Positions 17,598 through 30,761 of a stretch of 64,000 nt of DNA are shown here, piece by piece (positions within the stretch are counted from its first letter, which is position 1; each line of letters opens with the position of its first letter). Source of the stretch: Candidatus Scalindua sp. SCAELEC01 (GTDB lineage: Bacteria > Planctomycetota > Brocadiia > Brocadiales > Scalinduaceae); contig SHMT01000009.1 in assembly GCA_004282745.1 (NCBI GenBank), positions 82,427-146,426 on the forward strand. Direction: 5' to 3'. The position numbers were made by a program, and so were the translations under genes. The notes beneath the pieces were generated by a model. That model saw only the letters and a list, made by a program, of their open reading frames with translations, was not told the origin of the DNA and did no database searches.

Positions 17598-18800
17598 TTA
17601 TGTAATAATTTTAGTAACAACACCCGCACCCACGGTCTTTCCACCTTCCCGTATCGCAAACCGCAACTCCTGCTCCATCGCTATTGGCGTCACCAGCTCT
17701 ATCTCCAGTTTCGCATTGTCGCCCGGCATCACCATCTCCGCACCCCCAAGCAAATTAACTGAACCGGTCACATCCGTAGTCCTAAAATAAAACTGAGGCC
17801 TATAACCATTGAAAAACGGTGTATGTCTTCCACCCTCCTCTTTTGTCAATATATATGCCTCCGCTTCAAATTTCGTATGCGGCGTTATGCTCTTCGGAAC
17901 TGCCAATACCTGCCCACGTTCCAAATCATCCTTCTCCACACCCCTCAGCAACACACCTAAATTATCACCCGCCTGACCCTGATCCAGTGTCTTATTAAAC
18001 ATCTCTACCCCGGTTACCACTGTCTTGCGAATCTCATCCGTCATCCCCACTATCTCAACCTCATCACCAACCTTCACTATTCCCCGCTCTACTCGCCCTG
18101 TACCAACGGTACCTCGACCTTTGATACTAAAGACGTCCTCCAACGACATCAAAAGAGGTTTGTCAATCTCTCTTACCGGTTCCGGCAGGTAGCTATCCAA
18201 CGCATCCATCAACTGCAGTATTGGCCCGCAATTCTCACACTCTGTCTTTGCACAGCCACAACCAGCGGCCTTCAACGCCGAACCCTTTATCACAGGAATA
18301 TCATCCCCGGGGTAATCATACTTACTCAACAGCTCTCGAACCTCAAGCTCTACCAACTCAAGCAACTCAGGATCTTCCATCTGGTCTAATTTATTCAGAA
18401 ATACGACTATACGGGGAACACCCACCTGCCTCGCAAGGAGGATGTGCTCACGCGTCTGCGGCATCGGACCATCCGGCGCGCTCACCACCAGAATCGCACC
18501 ATCCATCTGGGCCGCACCCGTTATCATATTTTTCACATAATCAGCATGCCCGGGGCAATCCACATGTGCATAATGCCTCGTATCAGTCTCATACTCCACA
18601 TGTGCTATCGCTATCGTTATTCCACGATCTCGCTCCTCAGGTGCATTGTCTATCGAATCAAATGCCCTCGCTTTGGCATTACCCTTTACTGCCAATGTGT
18701 TTGTTATCACCGATGTCAACGTTGTCTTACCGTGATCCACATGCCCTATCGTCCCCACATTTACATGCGGTTTCGTTCTTTGAAATACCTCCTTAGCCAT
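17598..18800 (-). CDS. tuf: Elongation factor Tu, copy 1 (str-operon copy)
   Basis: EF-Tu brings aminoacyl-tRNA to the ribosome. G1 [10 protein letters not shown]3 DCPGHADY, G4 NKLDQ and G5 SALK are intact in the 400-residue protein, and domains 2 and 3 are complete. A cysteine cluster, Cys181, Cys183, Cys188 and Cys191 ([11 protein letters not shown]), lies in the loop after G5, a form absent from E. coli EF-Tu. The gene is GC-richer than its neighbours and is identical to copy 2 apart from one synonymous base at codon 7 (CAA here, CAG there). Position after fusA is classical. Confidence 0.97.
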   Translation of the reverse strand: MAKEVFQRTKPHVNVGTIGHVDHGKTTLTSVITNTLAVKGNAKARAFDSIDNAPEERDRGITIAIAHVEYETDTRHYAHVDCPGHADYVKNMITGAAQMDGAILVVSAPDGPMPQTREHILLARQVGVPRIVVFLNKLDQMEDPELLELVELEVRELLSKYDYPGDDIPVIKGSALKAAGCGCAKTECENCGPILQLMDALDSYLPEPVREIDKPLLMSLEDVFSIKGRGTVGTGRVERGIVKVGDEVEIVGMTDEIRKTVVTGVEMFNKTLDQGQAGDNLGVLLRGVEKDDLERGQVLAVPKSITPHTKFEAEAYILTKEEGGRHTPFFNGYRPQFYFRTTDVTGSVNLLGGAEMVMPGDNAKLEIELVTPIAMEQELRFAIREGGKTVGAGVVTKIIT

Positions 18801-18878
18801 TTAACTTTACTCCTCCAATGATAATTTTTAATAATTCACATGCATCATGATAAAACACTAAACAAAATCAATTTACCA

Positions 18879-20945
18879 TTATGTTGCCGCACTATGGACT
18901 TTAGCCGGCATCGGTTTATATTCTAGCGGTTCAGCAGTATACGATCCCCTGCCCTGAGTTATTGACCTCAAAACTGTTGTATATCCAAAAGTCTCAGCCA
19001 ACGGAATTTTACCCTTTATTATCCTCAAATCCCCCACAGTCAGCAACTCAACGATATCTGCACGGCGGCTGTGAAGTTCGCCAAGCACATCACCCAGAAA
19101 GGTCTCTGGGATCGTAACCTCTATCTTCATTATTGGCTCAAGAATAACTGATTTAGCTTTATCAACACCATCTTTCAAAGCCATACTTGCAGCATTATAA
19201 AAAGCAATTTCAGATGAATCTACTTGATGCATCGACCCATCTATCAATGTCACTTTTATGTTTATAAGAGGATGCCCGCCCGACAAACCTGTCTCCGCAG
19301 TATCTCTAATACCCTTTTCAACGGCCTTAATATATGGTTTCGATATTGCACCACCCACAATTTTATTAACGAATTCAACAGACTTTTCACCTTCGTACGG
19401 TTCTAGGATAATCTCAACATGACCATATTGACCCCGACCACCTGTCTGTTTAATAAATTTTGCCTCGATTTCCACCTTTTTCTTGATCGTTTCACGATAT
19501 GAGACCCGAGGTGAACCAACATTCGCATTAATGTTAAACTCTGAAAGCATCCTATTTTTTAACACTTCAAGATGCAATTCTCCCATGCCTGCAATAATCA
19601 TCTGTCCAGTTTCTTTATCATTTGTAACCTTAAAAGTGGGGTCCTCTTTTGCCAATCTGCCCAAAACAATACCCAATTTCTCCTTTTCAGCCTCAGACTT
19701 TGGCTCAATCGCCATCGAGATAACCGTTTCGGGAAAATCAATCTGTTCTAAAACAATCGGTTTTTCTTCTTCACACAAGGTATCTCCGGTTGCCACTTGC
19801 TTAAGACCGATTACGGCAACAATCTCACCAACTGAAGCACTATCCAGCTGCTCACGATTATTAGCATGCATCCGATAAATCCTGCTTACAAGCTCTTTAT
19901 TCCCTCCTCTGGGATTTAAGTACCTTTTCCCCGATTCCACCTTTCCAGAATATATCCGTATATAGGTGAGATCACCATGCTTATCAGAGGCTATTTTGAA
20001 TGCCAAAGCACTAAAAGGTTCCCCAACAGAAGGTTTTCTCTCTACGGCAGATTCATCTTTTGGATGAATTCCCTTTACTGGTGGCACATCCAATGGAGAA
20101 GGTAAATAAGCACCAACAGCGTCCAATAATTGCTGAACACCTTTATTCTTAAATGCGGAACCACACAAAACTGGTATTAAGTTGTCTGAAACAACCCCTT
20201 CACGAATAGCTTTTATAATGTCAGACTCAGTAATCTCACTCTCATTGAGGTACTTATCCATAAACCAGTCAACCTTATCGGCAATCCCCTCGATCATCAA
20301 CTCTCGATACTTTTTATAAAGCGCTACCATATCTTCGGGAATATCTACTACTTCATAATTCTCTCCAGCAGCATCGTCCGCTTTCCCATAGACATATGCC
20401 TTCCCCTTTACCAAATCAACAACTCCCACAAAATCCGCTTCTTTCCCAAGTGGCAGCTGTATTGGAATTGCCTTTTTACTGAGTTTACCCTTAATATCAT
20501 CAACGACTTTTATAAAATCGGAACCAACCCTATCCATCTTATTCACAAAGCAAATCCTCGGCACCTTGTATCTATCAGCCTGCCTCCACACCGTCTCCGA
20601 TTGGGCCTCCACACCACTAACCGCACAAAACACACATATTGCCCCATCCAAAACACGAAGCGATCGCTCCACCTCCATGGTAAAGTCGACATGACCCGGT
20701 GTATCGATTAAGTTTACATGATAATCACCCCACTCACAAGAAGTGGCTGCTGCGGTTATTGTAATTCCACGCTTTTGCTCCTCCTCCATCCAGTCCATAA
20801 CCGCGGTTCCCTCATGAACCTCCCCAAGTTTAAAGTTTCTCCCGGTATAATAGAGGATTCTCTCAGAAACTGTTGTTTTGCCGGCATCTATATGAGCCGC
20901 GATACCTATATTTCTTAAACTTTCCAGCCTATCCTTCTTCTTCAT
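18879..20945 (-). CDS. fusA: Elongation factor G
   Basis: The 688-residue GTPase catalyses translocation and, with ribosome recycling factor, ribosome splitting. The G domain has AHIDAGKTT, the [11 protein letters not shown] switch region, DTPGHVDF and NKMDR; domains II to V follow with [10 protein letters not shown] and [10 protein letters not shown] motifs. It is the canonical EF-G in the str operon (rpsL-rpsG-fusA-tuf); rpsG ends directly against its start codon. Confidence 0.97.
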   Translation of the reverse strand: MKKKDRLESLRNIGIAAHIDAGKTTVSERILYYTGRNFKLGEVHEGTAVMDWMEEEQKRGITITAAATSCEWGDYHVNLIDTPGHVDFTMEVERSLRVLDGAICVFCAVSGVEAQSETVWRQADRYKVPRICFVNKMDRVGSDFIKVVDDIKGKLSKKAIPIQLPLGKEADFVGVVDLVKGKAYVYGKADDAAGENYEVVDIPEDMVALYKKYRELMIEGIADKVDWFMDKYLNESEITESDIIKAIREGVVSDNLIPVLCGSAFKNKGVQQLLDAVGAYLPSPLDVPPVKGIHPKDESAVERKPSVGEPFSALAFKIASDKHGDLTYIRIYSGKVESGKRYLNPRGGNKELVSRIYRMHANNREQLDSASVGEIVAVIGLKQVATGDTLCEEEKPIVLEQIDFPETVISMAIEPKSEAEKEKLGIVLGRLAKEDPTFKVTNDKETGQMIIAGMGELHLEVLKNRMLSEFNINANVGSPRVSYRETIKKKVEIEAKFIKQTGGRGQYGHVEIILEPYEGEKSVEFVNKIVGGAISKPYIKAVEKGIRDTAETGLSGGHPLINIKVTLIDGSMHQVDSSEIAFYNAASMALKDGVDKAKSVILEPIMKIEVTIPETFLGDVLGELHSRRADIVELLTVGDLRIIKGKIPLAETFGYTTVLRSITQGRGSYTAEPLEYKPMPAKVHSAAT

Positions 20946-21428
20946 TTAGTATCTACTCCACCCAAAATGCGCAAAGGCCTTATTTGCTTCTGCCATTTTA
21001 TGGGTATTTTCTCTCTGTGTTATCGAAACACCCTGTTTTTTATATGCATCTGATATTTCATCTGCAAATTTTATATACGAAGCCTTACCTTTTTTGTTTC
21101 GTACAGCATTAATAATCCACCTCATCGCCAATGACAGCTGCCGTTTTCTTGACACCTCAATAGGAACCTGGTATGTGGCACCACCAACACGCCGAGACTT
21201 GACTTCCACCAATGGTTTAACATTATTAATTGCAGTTTCTAAAATTTCCAATGGTTCTTTATCTTCAAATCGGGTTCTTAGATGCTCCATCGCCCGATAG
21301 ACAAGCTTCTCTGCAACACTTTTTTTCCCCTTGTGCATTAAGCAATTTACAATCTTTGAAACTAACTGGCTTTGATAACGGACATCAGGCTTCAAATATG
21401 TCTCGGTACTCTTAAATTGCAACGACAT
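20946..21428 (-). CDS. rpsG: 30S ribosomal protein S7
   Basis: S7 (160 residues) has NCLMHKGKKSVAEKLVYRAM, VEVKSRRVGGATYQVPIEV and the C-terminal RENTHKMAEANKAFAHF-W. It nucleates 30S head assembly and lies at the E site. Its stop is immediately before the fusA start, suggesting coupling; in E. coli S7 is the str-operon repressor. Confidence 0.97.
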   Translation of the reverse strand: MSLQFKSTETYLKPDVRYQSQLVSKIVNCLMHKGKKSVAEKLVYRAMEHLRTRFEDKEPLEILETAINNVKPLVEVKSRRVGGATYQVPIEVSRKRQLSLAMRWIINAVRNKKGKASYIKFADEISDAYKKQGVSITQRENTHKMAEANKAFAHFGWSRY

Positions 21429-21471
21429 AAAACACTACTCCAAAAATATAAAAATACGAATGATAAAAATA

Positions 21472-21840
21472 TCAGGAACGCTTCGTTCCATATTTAGACC
21501 TACCTCTTTTCCTACCGTCGACTCCGGCCGTATCTAGCTTACCTCGGATTATATGATACTTTATCCCTGGAAGATCACGCACTCTCCCTCCCCTCAACAG
21601 TACGATCGAATGCTCTTGAAGATTATGTCCCTCACCCGGAATATAAGCGTTAACCTCCTTGCCATTCGTCAAGCGAACCCTTGCCGCTTTTCTTAAAGCC
21701 GAATTAGGCTTTTTAGGTGTCCTCGTCATTACCTGAAGACACACACCCTTTTTTTGAGGACATCTGTCCAAATCGACACTTTTGCTCTTCTTTACAATCT
21801 TTTTTCTACCTTTTCTCACAAGCTGATTAATTGTTGGCAT
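21472..21840 (-). CDS. rpsL: 30S ribosomal protein S12 with Arg88
   Basis: The 122-residue decoding-centre protein has [11 protein letters not shown] with Lys43 intact, [11 protein letters not shown] and GGRVRDLPG. In the last motif residue 88 is Arg (CGT at 21577 to 21579), where E. coli has Lys. K88R is a known streptomycin-resistance substitution in several bacteria. It is the first gene of the str block, 20 bases after rpoC. Confidence 0.97.
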   Translation of the reverse strand: MPTINQLVRKGRKKIVKKSKSVDLDRCPQKKGVCLQVMTRTPKKPNSALRKAARVRLTNGKEVNAYIPGEGHNLQEHSIVLLRGGRVRDLPGIKYHIIRGKLDTAGVDGRKRGRSKYGTKRS

Positions 21841-21860
21841 ATGTTAGATTACCTTCCCGT

Positions 21861-24800
21861 TTAACTCGACAAAGACAACTGGTCTTCCTCAACCTCTTCA
21901 TCTTCAGATTGTTCAACCTTTGTACTCTCCGCCGACAATTTATGGTAAAACTTGGCCCCGGTACCAGTTGGTACCAGATGCCCCAAAATTACATTTTCCT
22001 TTAATCCGACAAGCTCGTCTCTCTTCCCTTCCAAAGCAGCCTTTGTTAACACTTTTGTTGTCTCTTGGAACGAGGCTGCAGATATGAAGCTATCAGACTG
22101 AATCGAGGCCTTCGTTATTCCCAAAAGCAGGGAATTAGCGGTTGCAGGTTTCTCGTTTTTCTCTTTTGCCTTACGGTTAATTTCTTTAAATTGATACCTG
22201 TCAATAATGGCATTGGGTAACAACATTGTGTCGTTAGGATCCTCTACTTGCACTTTTCGCAACATCTGTGAAACAATTATCTCTACATGCTTATCATCAA
22301 TTGGCACATTTTGAGAACGATACACATTCTGAACTTCCTTAATTGTGTACTCCTGCAATTCCTCTTCTCCACAAATCCGTAGGATATCTTGCAAAACAAG
22401 TGGACCCTCAACCAATGGGTCCCCCGATTTTACCCTATCACCGCGATGAACCCTTAAATGCTTACCACGAGGAACCAGATGCTCGATTTCTAAACCTGAT
22501 TCACCTTTCACAATGATTGTCCTCTTTCCCCTTCTCTTTTCTCCCAGCTCTACTATTCCATCTATCTCACTCATTACGGCTGGATCTTTTGGTCTTCGTG
22601 CCTCAAGAATCTCGGAAACCCTCGGTAGCCCCCCTGTAATATCTTCTGTTCTTGTAATCTCCCGCGGTGTTTTAGCAAGGAGTGTTCCCGCCGTAACGAC
22701 CTCTTCATTTTCAACCTCTATGTGAGCCTTTTCTGGTATGGGATAAAGACCCTGAATTTTACCATCCTCAGTTTCCAGAATAATCTGGGGATGCAAATCA
22801 CCCTTATGCTCAATAATCACACTTCTATTAATGTTGGTAACCGCATCGTACTCTTTTCTCATCGTCTTGTTTTCTATTATATCCTCAAAGCGTACCACTC
22901 CACCCATCTCTGCCAAGATTGGAGTCATGTGAGGGTCCCACTTAATTATTGCCTTATTCAAGGCAACCTTTTCCCCCTCCTTTATTTGAACAATCGCGCC
23001 AAGAGGAACCACATGCCTCTCAATTTGCCTCCCCTTTTCATCAAGAATGCAAATTTCACCTTTCCCGTCCAGCGCTATTTGTTCCCCCTCAGGATTCTCA
23101 ACAATATTCAATTCGCTATATTTAACGCGACCAGCCCTTTTAACCCTAATCTCGTTTTCTTCAATAGAGCGAGTTGCGGTACCTCCAATATGAAAAGTCT
23201 TCATCGTTAGCTGTGTTCCCGGTTCCCCTATTGACTGTGCAGCTATCATCCCGACCGCGCTACCGTTCTCCACCATCTTACCTTTAGAAAGATCAAGACC
23301 ATAACATTTAACACACAACCCAGTTGGCAATTCACAGGTTAAAGGGGAACGAACCCGAATCTTTTCATAACCCAAAGCCTCTATCTTTTTCGCCTTCTCC
23401 TCTGTAATCAACTCGTTCTCACGTACGATTTCCTCATCCTTAACCAAATCAACAATATTATTCAGGGAAACCCTTCCACGTATAATTTTTGAAAGTGATA
23501 CCTCTACACGGTCACCACGATAAACCGCACTTTTACAAATTCCGTTCAGAGTTCCACAATCAACGGCGTTGATTATAACATTTTGGGCAACATCTGCAAG
23601 TTTTCTTGTTAAATAACCCGAGTCTGCAGTTTTTAATGCGGTATCAGCTAGACCTTTACGGGCTCCATGGGTCGAGCTAAAATATTCCAGAACATTTAAT
23701 CCTTCCCTAAAGTTTGCCTTAATCGGTGTTTCAATAATTTTACCAGAAGGCTTTGCCATTAATCCTCTCATCCCTGCCAGCTGCCTAAGCTGCTGTGTGC
23801 TTCCTCGTGCACCGGAAGCGGACATCAGATAAACGGGATTGAGATAGGGAGTGCCATCTCTCACATCATTTTTAATCGCCTCAATCATCTCTTCCGCTAC
23901 AAGTTCACCTGCATAGGTCCACTCATCAATAATTTGATTATATCTCTCACCTTCGGTAATAATACCTTTCCTATACAATTTTTGCGTTTTTTCCACTTGC
24001 TTTTGCGTCTTATCCAAAATTTCCTGTTTCTTAACTGGCATTTTCAAATCGGTTATCGATATTGAAAGTCCAGCCTTCGTGCTCTCCTTAAAACCAATTT
24101 CCTTTATTTTATCCAACAAATCAATGGTACTTTTTTTCCCCAAAATTTTGTAACAATCTTGAATTAAATTATTAATCAACCGGTTATCTAGCGGGTAATT
24201 ATAGAATGGTAAGCCATCAGGAAGAACATCATTGAAGATAACACGTCCAACCGTCGTCGTGCACAAGAGCCCCTTCATTGGTTCCTCTCCTTCGGCTCCC
24301 AAAACAACTTTACCGGGTGCCATCCGAATACCAATTTGTGTATGAATTCCAACCTTTTTGTCAGCATATGCCATCAAAAGCTCATCGATACTTCCGAAAT
24401 TTTTTGGCTTAACTTTAGAATCCTTGCCTACCCCATCTGTAGTAAGAAAAAAACAACCCAAAACAATGTCCTGAGAGGGAGAAATAATCGGCTCACCGGA
24501 AGCAGGCGAAAAGATATTGTGTACCGAAAGCATAAGCGTATGCGCCTCAATCTGTGCTTCGACTGATAGTGGTAAATGTACTGCCATTTGGTCACCATCA
24601 AAATCGGCATTAAAGCCCCGGCACACCAACGGATGCAATTTTATTGCGTTACCTTCAACGAGTACTGGTTCAAATGCCTGAATACCCATACGATGTAAAG
24701 TTGGTGCACGATTGAGGAGTACTAAATGCTTGTGAATAACATCATCAAGAATATCCCAAACCTCCTCCTCTTGTCTCGAAAGCATTTTTTTGGCACTCTT

Positions 24801-25958
24801 GATGGTATCAGCCAATCCAATTTCTCTTAAACGTCGTATGATAAACGGTTGAAACAATTCAAGTGCTATTTTCTTGGGGATACCACACTGTCTCAACTTC
24901 AAATCGGGACCAACAACAATTACCGAACGAGCAGAATAATCAACACGCTTTCCGAGAAGATTTTCCCTAAAACGTCCCTGTTTACCCTTAATCATATCAG
25001 TTAATGACTTCAAAGGCCTATTGTTACTTCCAAGAATAGGGCGTTTACTTCTACTATTATCAAAAAGAGCGTCTACCGCCTGTTGTAGCATCCTCTTTTC
25101 ATTCCTTATTATCACATCGGGTGCATTAAGATCAATCAGTTTTTTAAGACGGTTATTACGATTGATAATTCTCCGATAAAGATCATTAAGATCGGAACTT
25201 GCGAAATCTCCGCTCTCCAATAACACCAAAGGCCTTAAATCCGGAGGAATTACCGATACCACATCCATCACCATCCACTCCGGTTCGTTATCTGAACCAA
25301 TAAAGGCCTCAACAATCTCCAATCTCTTTGTAATATCTTTAGCTCTCTGTTTTGACTTTGTCTCTTTCAACTCACGCCTCAAGTCCTCAGACAACTGCGG
25401 CAAATCCAAATTCGCAAGCAATTTCCTAATCGCCTCTGCCCCCATATCTGCCTTAAAGCTAGACTCTCCAAATGTCTCCTTAGCCGACCGATACTCATCT
25501 TCAGTCAAAACGTCCCCTACCTTTAGTTCTGTGTTCCCAGGATCAATCACAACATAATCTTGAAAGTATACAATCCTTTCAAGCACGCGAGTTTTAATAC
25601 TGAGTAGGGTACCTATCCTCGTTGGCATCGCCTTAAAAAACCAAATATGAACAACTGGTGTTGCCAGATTAATATGGCCCATTCTCTTCCTTCTCACACG
25701 AGAATGAGTTACCTTGACGCCGCATCTATCACAAACAATCCCTTTATGTTTAATACCCTTATACTTACCACAAAAACATTCCCAATTACGTTCTGGTCCA
25801 AAAATACGCTCACAAAATAGACCGTCCTTTTCCGCTCGGTATGTCCGGTAGTTAATAGTTTCCGGTTTTTTAACCTCGCCATACGATTTATTTCTTATCT
25901 CTTCTGCTGAAGTCAATGTTATCCTGGCAGAACTATACTCATTTATTTTTTCATACAT
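21861..25958 (-). CDS. rpoC: DNA-directed RNA polymerase subunit beta'
   Basis: The start is set at the ATG of [15 protein letters not shown], with AAGG upstream; an earlier in-frame ATG would overlap rpoB and add 19 residues that do not resemble the family. The 1365-residue subunit has the N-terminal zinc ribbon (CFCGKYKG then CDRC), the catalytic NADFDGDQM near residue 450 that holds the Mg ion, the bridge/trigger-loop region ([20 protein letters not shown]) and the second zinc site ([13 protein letters not shown]). No large lineage-specific insertion is obvious. Confidence 0.95.
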   Translation of the reverse strand: MYEKINEYSSARITLTSAEEIRNKSYGEVKKPETINYRTYRAEKDGLFCERIFGPERNWECFCGKYKGIKHKGIVCDRCGVKVTHSRVRRKRMGHINLATPVVHIWFFKAMPTRIGTLLSIKTRVLERIVYFQDYVVIDPGNTELKVGDVLTEDEYRSAKETFGESSFKADMGAEAIRKLLANLDLPQLSEDLRRELKETKSKQRAKDITKRLEIVEAFIGSDNEPEWMVMDVVSVIPPDLRPLVLLESGDFASSDLNDLYRRIINRNNRLKKLIDLNAPDVIIRNEKRMLQQAVDALFDNSRSKRPILGSNNRPLKSLTDMIKGKQGRFRENLLGKRVDYSARSVIVVGPDLKLRQCGIPKKIALELFQPFIIRRLREIGLADTIKSAKKMLSRQEEEVWDILDDVIHKHLVLLNRAPTLHRMGIQAFEPVLVEGNAIKLHPLVCRGFNADFDGDQMAVHLPLSVEAQIEAHTLMLSVHNIFSPASGEPIISPSQDIVLGCFFLTTDGVGKDSKVKPKNFGSIDELLMAYADKKVGIHTQIGIRMAPGKVVLGAEGEEPMKGLLCTTTVGRVIFNDVLPDGLPFYNYPLDNRLINNLIQDCYKILGKKSTIDLLDKIKEIGFKESTKAGLSISITDLKMPVKKQEILDKTQKQVEKTQKLYRKGIITEGERYNQIIDEWTYAGELVAEEMIEAIKNDVRDGTPYLNPVYLMSASGARGSTQQLRQLAGMRGLMAKPSGKIIETPIKANFREGLNVLEYFSSTHGARKGLADTALKTADSGYLTRKLADVAQNVIINAVDCGTLNGICKSAVYRGDRVEVSLSKIIRGRVSLNNIVDLVKDEEIVRENELITEEKAKKIEALGYEKIRVRSPLTCELPTGLCVKCYGLDLSKGKMVENGSAVGMIAAQSIGEPGTQLTMKTFHIGGTATRSIEENEIRVKRAGRVKYSELNIVENPEGEQIALDGKGEICILDEKGRQIERHVVPLGAIVQIKEGEKVALNKAIIKWDPHMTPILAEMGGVVRFEDIIENKTMRKEYDAVTNINRSVIIEHKGDLHPQIILETEDGKIQGLYPIPEKAHIEVENEEVVTAGTLLAKTPREITRTEDITGGLPRVSEILEARRPKDPAVMSEIDGIVELGEKRRGKRTIIVKGESGLEIEHLVPRGKHLRVHRGDRVKSGDPLVEGPLVLQDILRICGEEELQEYTIKEVQNVYRSQNVPIDDKHVEIIVSQMLRKVQVEDPNDTMLLPNAIIDRYQFKEINRKAKEKNEKPATANSLLLGITKASIQSDSFISAASFQETTKVLTKAALEGKRDELVGLKENVILGHLVPTGTGAKFYHKLSAESTKVEQSEDEEVEEDQLSLSS

Positions 25959-25992
25959 AACACAAGCCTTGGTTAAGTGTTCGCCAAATATT

Positions 25993-28900
25993 CTATAGAG
26001 TAGTTTCCTTCTCAAGCTTTAATGAGAGACCAAGACCTTCTATCTCCTTAGAAAGCACTTCAAACGAAGCCGGAGTACCCGCCTCCAATGTATTATTACC
26101 CTTGATCATAGATTCATAAATCCTTGTTCGCCCTTCAACATCATCACTCTTCACCGTGAGAAGTTCTTGCAAGTTATAAGCAGCACCATAAGCTTCTAAA
26201 GCCCACACCTCCATTTCACCAAAACGCTGTCCACCAAAACGTGCCTTCCCCCCTAAAGGTTGTTGAGTTATTAAGGAATAAGGTCCAGTAGCCCTGGCAT
26301 GCACCTTTTCATCAACTAGATGGTGTAGTTTTAACATATACATATATCCTACGGTAACTTTTTGTTGAAATGGTTCTCCCGTACGCCCATCAAACAAAGT
26401 AGCTTTACCATCAGTTGGTAACCCTGCCTCCTGTAACGCACTAATGACATCAGCCTCTTTTGCACCATCGAAGATTGGTGTGACAGATTGAAATCCCAGT
26501 TTTTTTGAGGCCCAACCTAAATGCGTTTCAAGAAGCTGGCCAAGATTCATCCTGGAAGGGACACCCAATGGATTTAACACCATTTCGACCGGTGTACCAT
26601 CCTCCAAAAAAGGCATGTCTTCAACCGGCAATATTTTGGCAATTACCCCTTTGTTACCATGCCTTCCGGCCATCTTATCACCGACAGACAACCTTCTCTT
26701 AGTCGCAATAGATACTTTTGCCACTTCCAACACACCGCTTGGTAACTCATCTCCCCGTTTTAATTGACTTATTTTAATGTTTGCTTCTTCTTTCAAAGAA
26801 TTAAATTTTGCCTGATACTGTTCACAAACTTCAGTTATTTCGGCACTTATAGCCAAGTTAGACCCTAAATCAAATTTTTTCAGATCAAATTTCCCTTGTA
26901 AAGCAAGAACACTCTCAACGTCTGTCTCATCAGAGATTCGTAACGGTTGACCGGTCCCTAAATCGGTAAGTGGACCACCAAGTATATCCGTAATTTCCTG
27001 AACCATTTTAATAAACTCTGGTGCTACCAAATCTCCCAATGTAGATTCCACCTCTTTTATATCATTTACTATTTTCTGTCTCTTATCTTCAGAAAGATGT
27101 GCACGCCTTGAAAAAAGTTTTGTGTCAATCACAACACCTTCAATACCTGAAGGTACCTCCAGAGAAACGTTTTTCACATCCTCACCCGCTCTACCAAAAA
27201 TTGCATGCAACAGTTTTTCCTCGGGAGACAGCTCACTTCGACTTTTCGGAGCTATCTTACCGACAAGAATATCTGATGGTTTTACTTTTGTTCCAACTCG
27301 AATTATACCGTTTTCATCAAGATTACTCAACGCTCGCTCAGAAACATTTGGTATATCTCTCGTAAACTCCTCTCGCCCAAGTGTTGTTTCCCTCACTTCA
27401 ACCTCAAACTCATCCCTATGTACTGAAGTATATTTATCACCCCTCAATAAACTCTCACTTACTACGATAGCATCTTCAAAGTTATAACCATCCCAAGTCA
27501 TAAAGGCAACCAAAACATTCTTACCCAGACTTAATTCACCATCAAACGTAGCCGCACCATCCGCAATAACTTCTCCTTTTTTTACCTTCTGCCCCTCTTT
27601 AACAATTGGCTTATGATTCAAACAGGTTCCCTCGTTTAAACCCACGTTCTTCCTCAAGGTATAAAGCTCATTTCCATTAAGCTCAATCTGCCTGGCATCA
27701 ACCCGTGAAACCACCCCGTTATTTTTCGCACAGACAACCATACTCGAATTACGCGCCACGACCTTCTCCATTCCCGTTGCAATGAGCGGCGGTTCAGTCT
27801 GAAGCAAAGGTACTGCTTGACGTTGCATATTTGCACCCATTAAAGCCCTATTAGCATCACTATGTTCCAAAAAAGGTATCAAACTTGTAGACACACCAAC
27901 CAACTGCTTCGGAGACACGTCGATATAATCAACATCGGTTGTTTTAACAAGAAGAAAATCACCATTACACCGTGCAAGCAACTCTTTATCTGATCCTTTT
28001 TCAACAAAAGGATCTTGTGAATCAGCAGGGGCAAGAACCTTGTTCTCTTCCTCGTCAGCCCGTAAACTAACAAACTCATTCGTCAATTTCCCCTTTTCAA
28101 CTTTCATATACGGGGTAGTCAAGAAACCATAACTATCCACTGTTGCAAAAATTGTTAATGAAGCAATCAACCCGATATTTGTTCCTTCTGGCGTTTCAAT
28201 TGGACAAATCCTCCCATAATGGGACAAATGAACATCTCGCACATCAAACCCTGCCCTCTTCCTATTAAGCCCACCCGGTCCCAATGCACTTAACCGTCTC
28301 TCGTGCGTAAGTTGCGCAAGAGGATTCGTCTGATCCAAAACCTGGGATAATTCACCTCGACTGAAAAAGTACTCTATGGTTGAAAAAATTGTTCTTGAAT
28401 TTATGAGAATTCTCGGAGTCAGTTGGTCATGGTCTTTAACATTCATTCTCTCTTGCACAGTCCTTCTTAACTTCAAAAATCCCTTTCTCAATTCCTCACC
28501 GAACAATTCATCGATCGTTCTTAATCTCCTGTTACCCAAGTGATCAATATCATCAACGCTTCCCTTACCATTTCGCAGGCCAATTATGTACTTAATCGAA
28601 TTAATAAAATCTTCAGAACAGAGCGCCATTTCATCGGCCTTTAAATCCTGATTAAGCTTTCTGTTCAACCGAAATCTTCCCACGAGGCCAAGTCGATACC
28701 TCTTATAATCAAAAAATTTGTCGTAAAACAATTGCTTTGCTTTATCGAGGTGCTGGGGATTGCCCGGCCGGAACCTTGAATAGATCTTTAACAGCGCGTC
28801 TTCATGTGAATCTGTATAATCGGTTTCTAATGTATTTAAAATCAAAGGATCATCCATATCCTTTATAACCTGAAACTCCTCAACGCCCAAATCAATAACC

Positions 28901-29670
28901 AGCTTCACAACACTTTCCGTAATTTGCTTACCTGCATCAAGCAAAACCTCACCTGTTTGCGGATCGATAAGCTGAGAAACAGCGAATCTCCCAATGAGCT
29001 TTGCAGCAGAACCAGCCGTACCACAAGGAATAGTCTCCGTCTCGTAAAAGAGCCTGATGATATCAGCATCGTCGGAAAAGTCTTCTGACATAGCCCGCAA
29101 AAAACAGGTGGCCGGAAACTTTCCGCTTTGATCTACCCTAATGTTCAAAACATCCTTTTTGCCGACCTCAATCTCAATCCAGCTTCCTCGTTCAGGGATA
29201 ATTCGACACGAATGCATCCTCTTCTCCGCCAACATCTCTTCTGAAAAGTCTACTCCCGGCGATCTATGGAGCTGGTTTACAATGACCCTTTCAGTACCGT
29301 TGATCACAAATTCACCCCCGCCAATCATGACGGGAATCTCACCAAGATACACCTCTTCTTCAACAGGACTCTCCCTGTTTAGGCGAAGCCAAACCCTCAG
29401 TGGTTTTCCATAAATCAACTTCAATTGTCTGCACTCATCAGCGCTATATCGTGGCTTACCTAGCTCATACTTTATATATTCCAAAGACAGTGTTTCGTCG
29501 TAGTTTTTAATAGGAAACGCTTCACGCAAGATAGCTTCTAGCCCCTGATCCTTCCGTTTACCCGGAGGAACATCTTCTTGGAGAAAAGCGGAGTAAGAGT
29601 TTGTTTGAATCTCAACGAGATTCGGCATCTCAAACGCTTCGACGATCTTACCAAAATTTCTTATTTTCAT
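25993..29670 (-). CDS. rpoB: DNA-directed RNA polymerase subunit beta
   Basis: The 1225-residue catalytic subunit includes the rifampicin pocket [22 protein letters not shown], in which the residues equivalent to E. coli Ser512, Gln513, Asp516, His526, Arg529 and Ser531 are all wild type, [17 protein letters not shown], and the C-terminal [22 protein letters not shown]. It lies between rplL and rpoC with short gaps (52 and 34 bases). Confidence 0.97.
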   Translation of the reverse strand: MKIRNFGKIVEAFEMPNLVEIQTNSYSAFLQEDVPPGKRKDQGLEAILREAFPIKNYDETLSLEYIKYELGKPRYSADECRQLKLIYGKPLRVWLRLNRESPVEEEVYLGEIPVMIGGGEFVINGTERVIVNQLHRSPGVDFSEEMLAEKRMHSCRIIPERGSWIEIEVGKKDVLNIRVDQSGKFPATCFLRAMSEDFSDDADIIRLFYETETIPCGTAGSAAKLIGRFAVSQLIDPQTGEVLLDAGKQITESVVKLVIDLGVEEFQVIKDMDDPLILNTLETDYTDSHEDALLKIYSRFRPGNPQHLDKAKQLFYDKFFDYKRYRLGLVGRFRLNRKLNQDLKADEMALCSEDFINSIKYIIGLRNGKGSVDDIDHLGNRRLRTIDELFGEELRKGFLKLRRTVQERMNVKDHDQLTPRILINSRTIFSTIEYFFSRGELSQVLDQTNPLAQLTHERRLSALGPGGLNRKRAGFDVRDVHLSHYGRICPIETPEGTNIGLIASLTIFATVDSYGFLTTPYMKVEKGKLTNEFVSLRADEEENKVLAPADSQDPFVEKGSDKELLARCNGDFLLVKTTDVDYIDVSPKQLVGVSTSLIPFLEHSDANRALMGANMQRQAVPLLQTEPPLIATGMEKVVARNSSMVVCAKNNGVVSRVDARQIELNGNELYTLRKNVGLNEGTCLNHKPIVKEGQKVKKGEVIADGAATFDGELSLGKNVLVAFMTWDGYNFEDAIVVSESLLRGDKYTSVHRDEFEVEVRETTLGREEFTRDIPNVSERALSNLDENGIIRVGTKVKPSDILVGKIAPKSRSELSPEEKLLHAIFGRAGEDVKNVSLEVPSGIEGVVIDTKLFSRRAHLSEDKRQKIVNDIKEVESTLGDLVAPEFIKMVQEITDILGGPLTDLGTGQPLRISDETDVESVLALQGKFDLKKFDLGSNLAISAEITEVCEQYQAKFNSLKEEANIKISQLKRGDELPSGVLEVAKVSIATKRRLSVGDKMAGRHGNKGVIAKILPVEDMPFLEDGTPVEMVLNPLGVPSRMNLGQLLETHLGWASKKLGFQSVTPIFDGAKEADVISALQEAGLPTDGKATLFDGRTGEPFQQKVTVGYMYMLKLHHLVDEKVHARATGPYSLITQQPLGGKARFGGQRFGEMEVWALEAYGAAYNLQELLTVKSDDVEGRTRIYESMIKGNNTLEAGTPASFEVLSKEIEGLGLSLKLEKETTL

Positions 29671-29722
29671 AATACGACCCTTTGACCTTCAAGCAAAAAA
29701 AACACTTAACACCACAACAATT

Positions 29723-30142
29723 CTAAACCAACTCTACCACTGCACCGGCTTCTTCGACGGTTTTCTTTATCTTTTCCGCGTCCTCTTTAGACACACCCTC
29801 CTTAATAGGTTTGGGAGCGTTATCAACAAGGGCTTTCGCCTCTTTCAATCCAAGATCTGTTTCGGCACGAACCGCCTTAATTACCTGAATTTTGTTAGGA
29901 CCGATCTCTTTTAACACAACATCAAAACTTGTTTTCTCTTCACTAGCAGCCGCGCCTTGCCCGGGAGCAGGAGCCATTCCACCAGCAGGAAAAGCCATTG
30001 CTGCTGAAGCGGAAACATTAAATTTCTTCTCAAAAGCCTTCACCAATTGAGAAGCCTCAAGCAAACTCATTCCCTCAACTATTTCCAAAACCTCTGCAAT
30101 TTTTCCCGTCGGCTCAACATTCTCGACTTCAGTTTCTGTCAC
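29723..30142 (-). CDS. rplL: 50S ribosomal protein L7/L12
   Basis: The 139-residue stalk protein has the N-terminal dimerisation domain (about 10 to 45), an alanine/glycine/proline hinge ([19 protein letters not shown]) and the C-terminal factor-binding domain with [24 protein letters not shown]. It recruits GTPase factors. Order rplJ-rplL-rpoB is conserved. Confidence 0.97.
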   Translation of the reverse strand: MTETEVENVEPTGKIAEVLEIVEGMSLLEASQLVKAFEKKFNVSASAAMAFPAGGMAPAPGQGAAASEEKTSFDVVLKEIGPNKIQVIKAVRAETDLGLKEAKALVDNAPKPIKEGVSKEDAEKIKKTVEEAGAVVELV

Positions 30143-30173
30143 AATAATTACCCCCTTTTTGCATTTTTCAAAA

Positions 30174-30707
30174 TTACTTTATTTCGGTATCTTTTTTCTT
30201 CTGCTCAATTGACACCAATACAAGATATATATTACTCACCACAGCATTAAAAACATTAGCCAATTGCATCAATGGCGCATTAATACCAAAGAGAATTTGC
30301 GCAAAAACATCCTGTCTAGACGGAATCGTAGCCAAAGTCTCTACATCATCTAGCGACAACAGCTTACCATCAACCAATCCACCCAATATCTTCAATTCTG
30401 CAATCTTCTTAGACCATTTATCCAATAATTTTATCAATTCTACTGGATCATGATTAGTCGTAGCAACCACGGAGGGCCCATCAAGGACCTGCCCTAATTC
30501 TGAGATCCCTATTTCCTTAAAAGCTATAGAAGCCAAAGTATTTTTTACAACCCTCACTTTAACCTCTTTATCGGTCAAATCCCTTCGAAACGAATCAGCC
30601 TGTTGAGCATTCACCCCTTTATAACCAAGAACAACAAAACCGTTGGCATTTACTTTGTAATCCTTAACTAGCTCTTCAACAATCAAGCTTTTCATCTTTT
30701 TCGACAT
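30174..30707 (-). CDS. rplJ: 50S ribosomal protein L10
   Basis: L10 anchors the L7/L12 stalk. The 177-residue protein has the N-terminal rRNA-binding domain with [17 protein letters not shown] and the C-terminal helix that carries L12 dimers. In other bacteria L10(L12)4 represses its own mRNA through a long leader; only 54 bases separate it from rplA here, so such a leader would have to be very short. Confidence 0.95.
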   Translation of the reverse strand: MSKKMKSLIVEELVKDYKVNANGFVVLGYKGVNAQQADSFRRDLTDKEVKVRVVKNTLASIAFKEIGISELGQVLDGPSVVATTNHDPVELIKLLDKWSKKIAELKILGGLVDGKLLSLDDVETLATIPSRQDVFAQILFGINAPLMQLANVFNAVVSNIYLVLVSIEQKKKDTEIK

Positions 30708-30761
30708 TTGAACAGTTCCCTATTTATTAAAATGTATCGAACCCAAAAAACAGAAATTGCA

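Noticed and set aside
18221..18821. Open frames of 191 and 125 codons opposite tuf copy 1, repeated opposite copy 2 at 34057 to 34642
   Set aside because: They are the exact complement of the conserved EF-Tu gene; open antisense frames follow from its codon bias. Duplication of the gene duplicates them.
28240..28370. Rifampicin-resistance changes in rpoB
   Set aside because: The residues most often mutated (equivalents of Ser512, Gln513, Asp516, His526, Arg529, Ser531) are wild type; the Ser522 to Ala difference is common in natural sequences.
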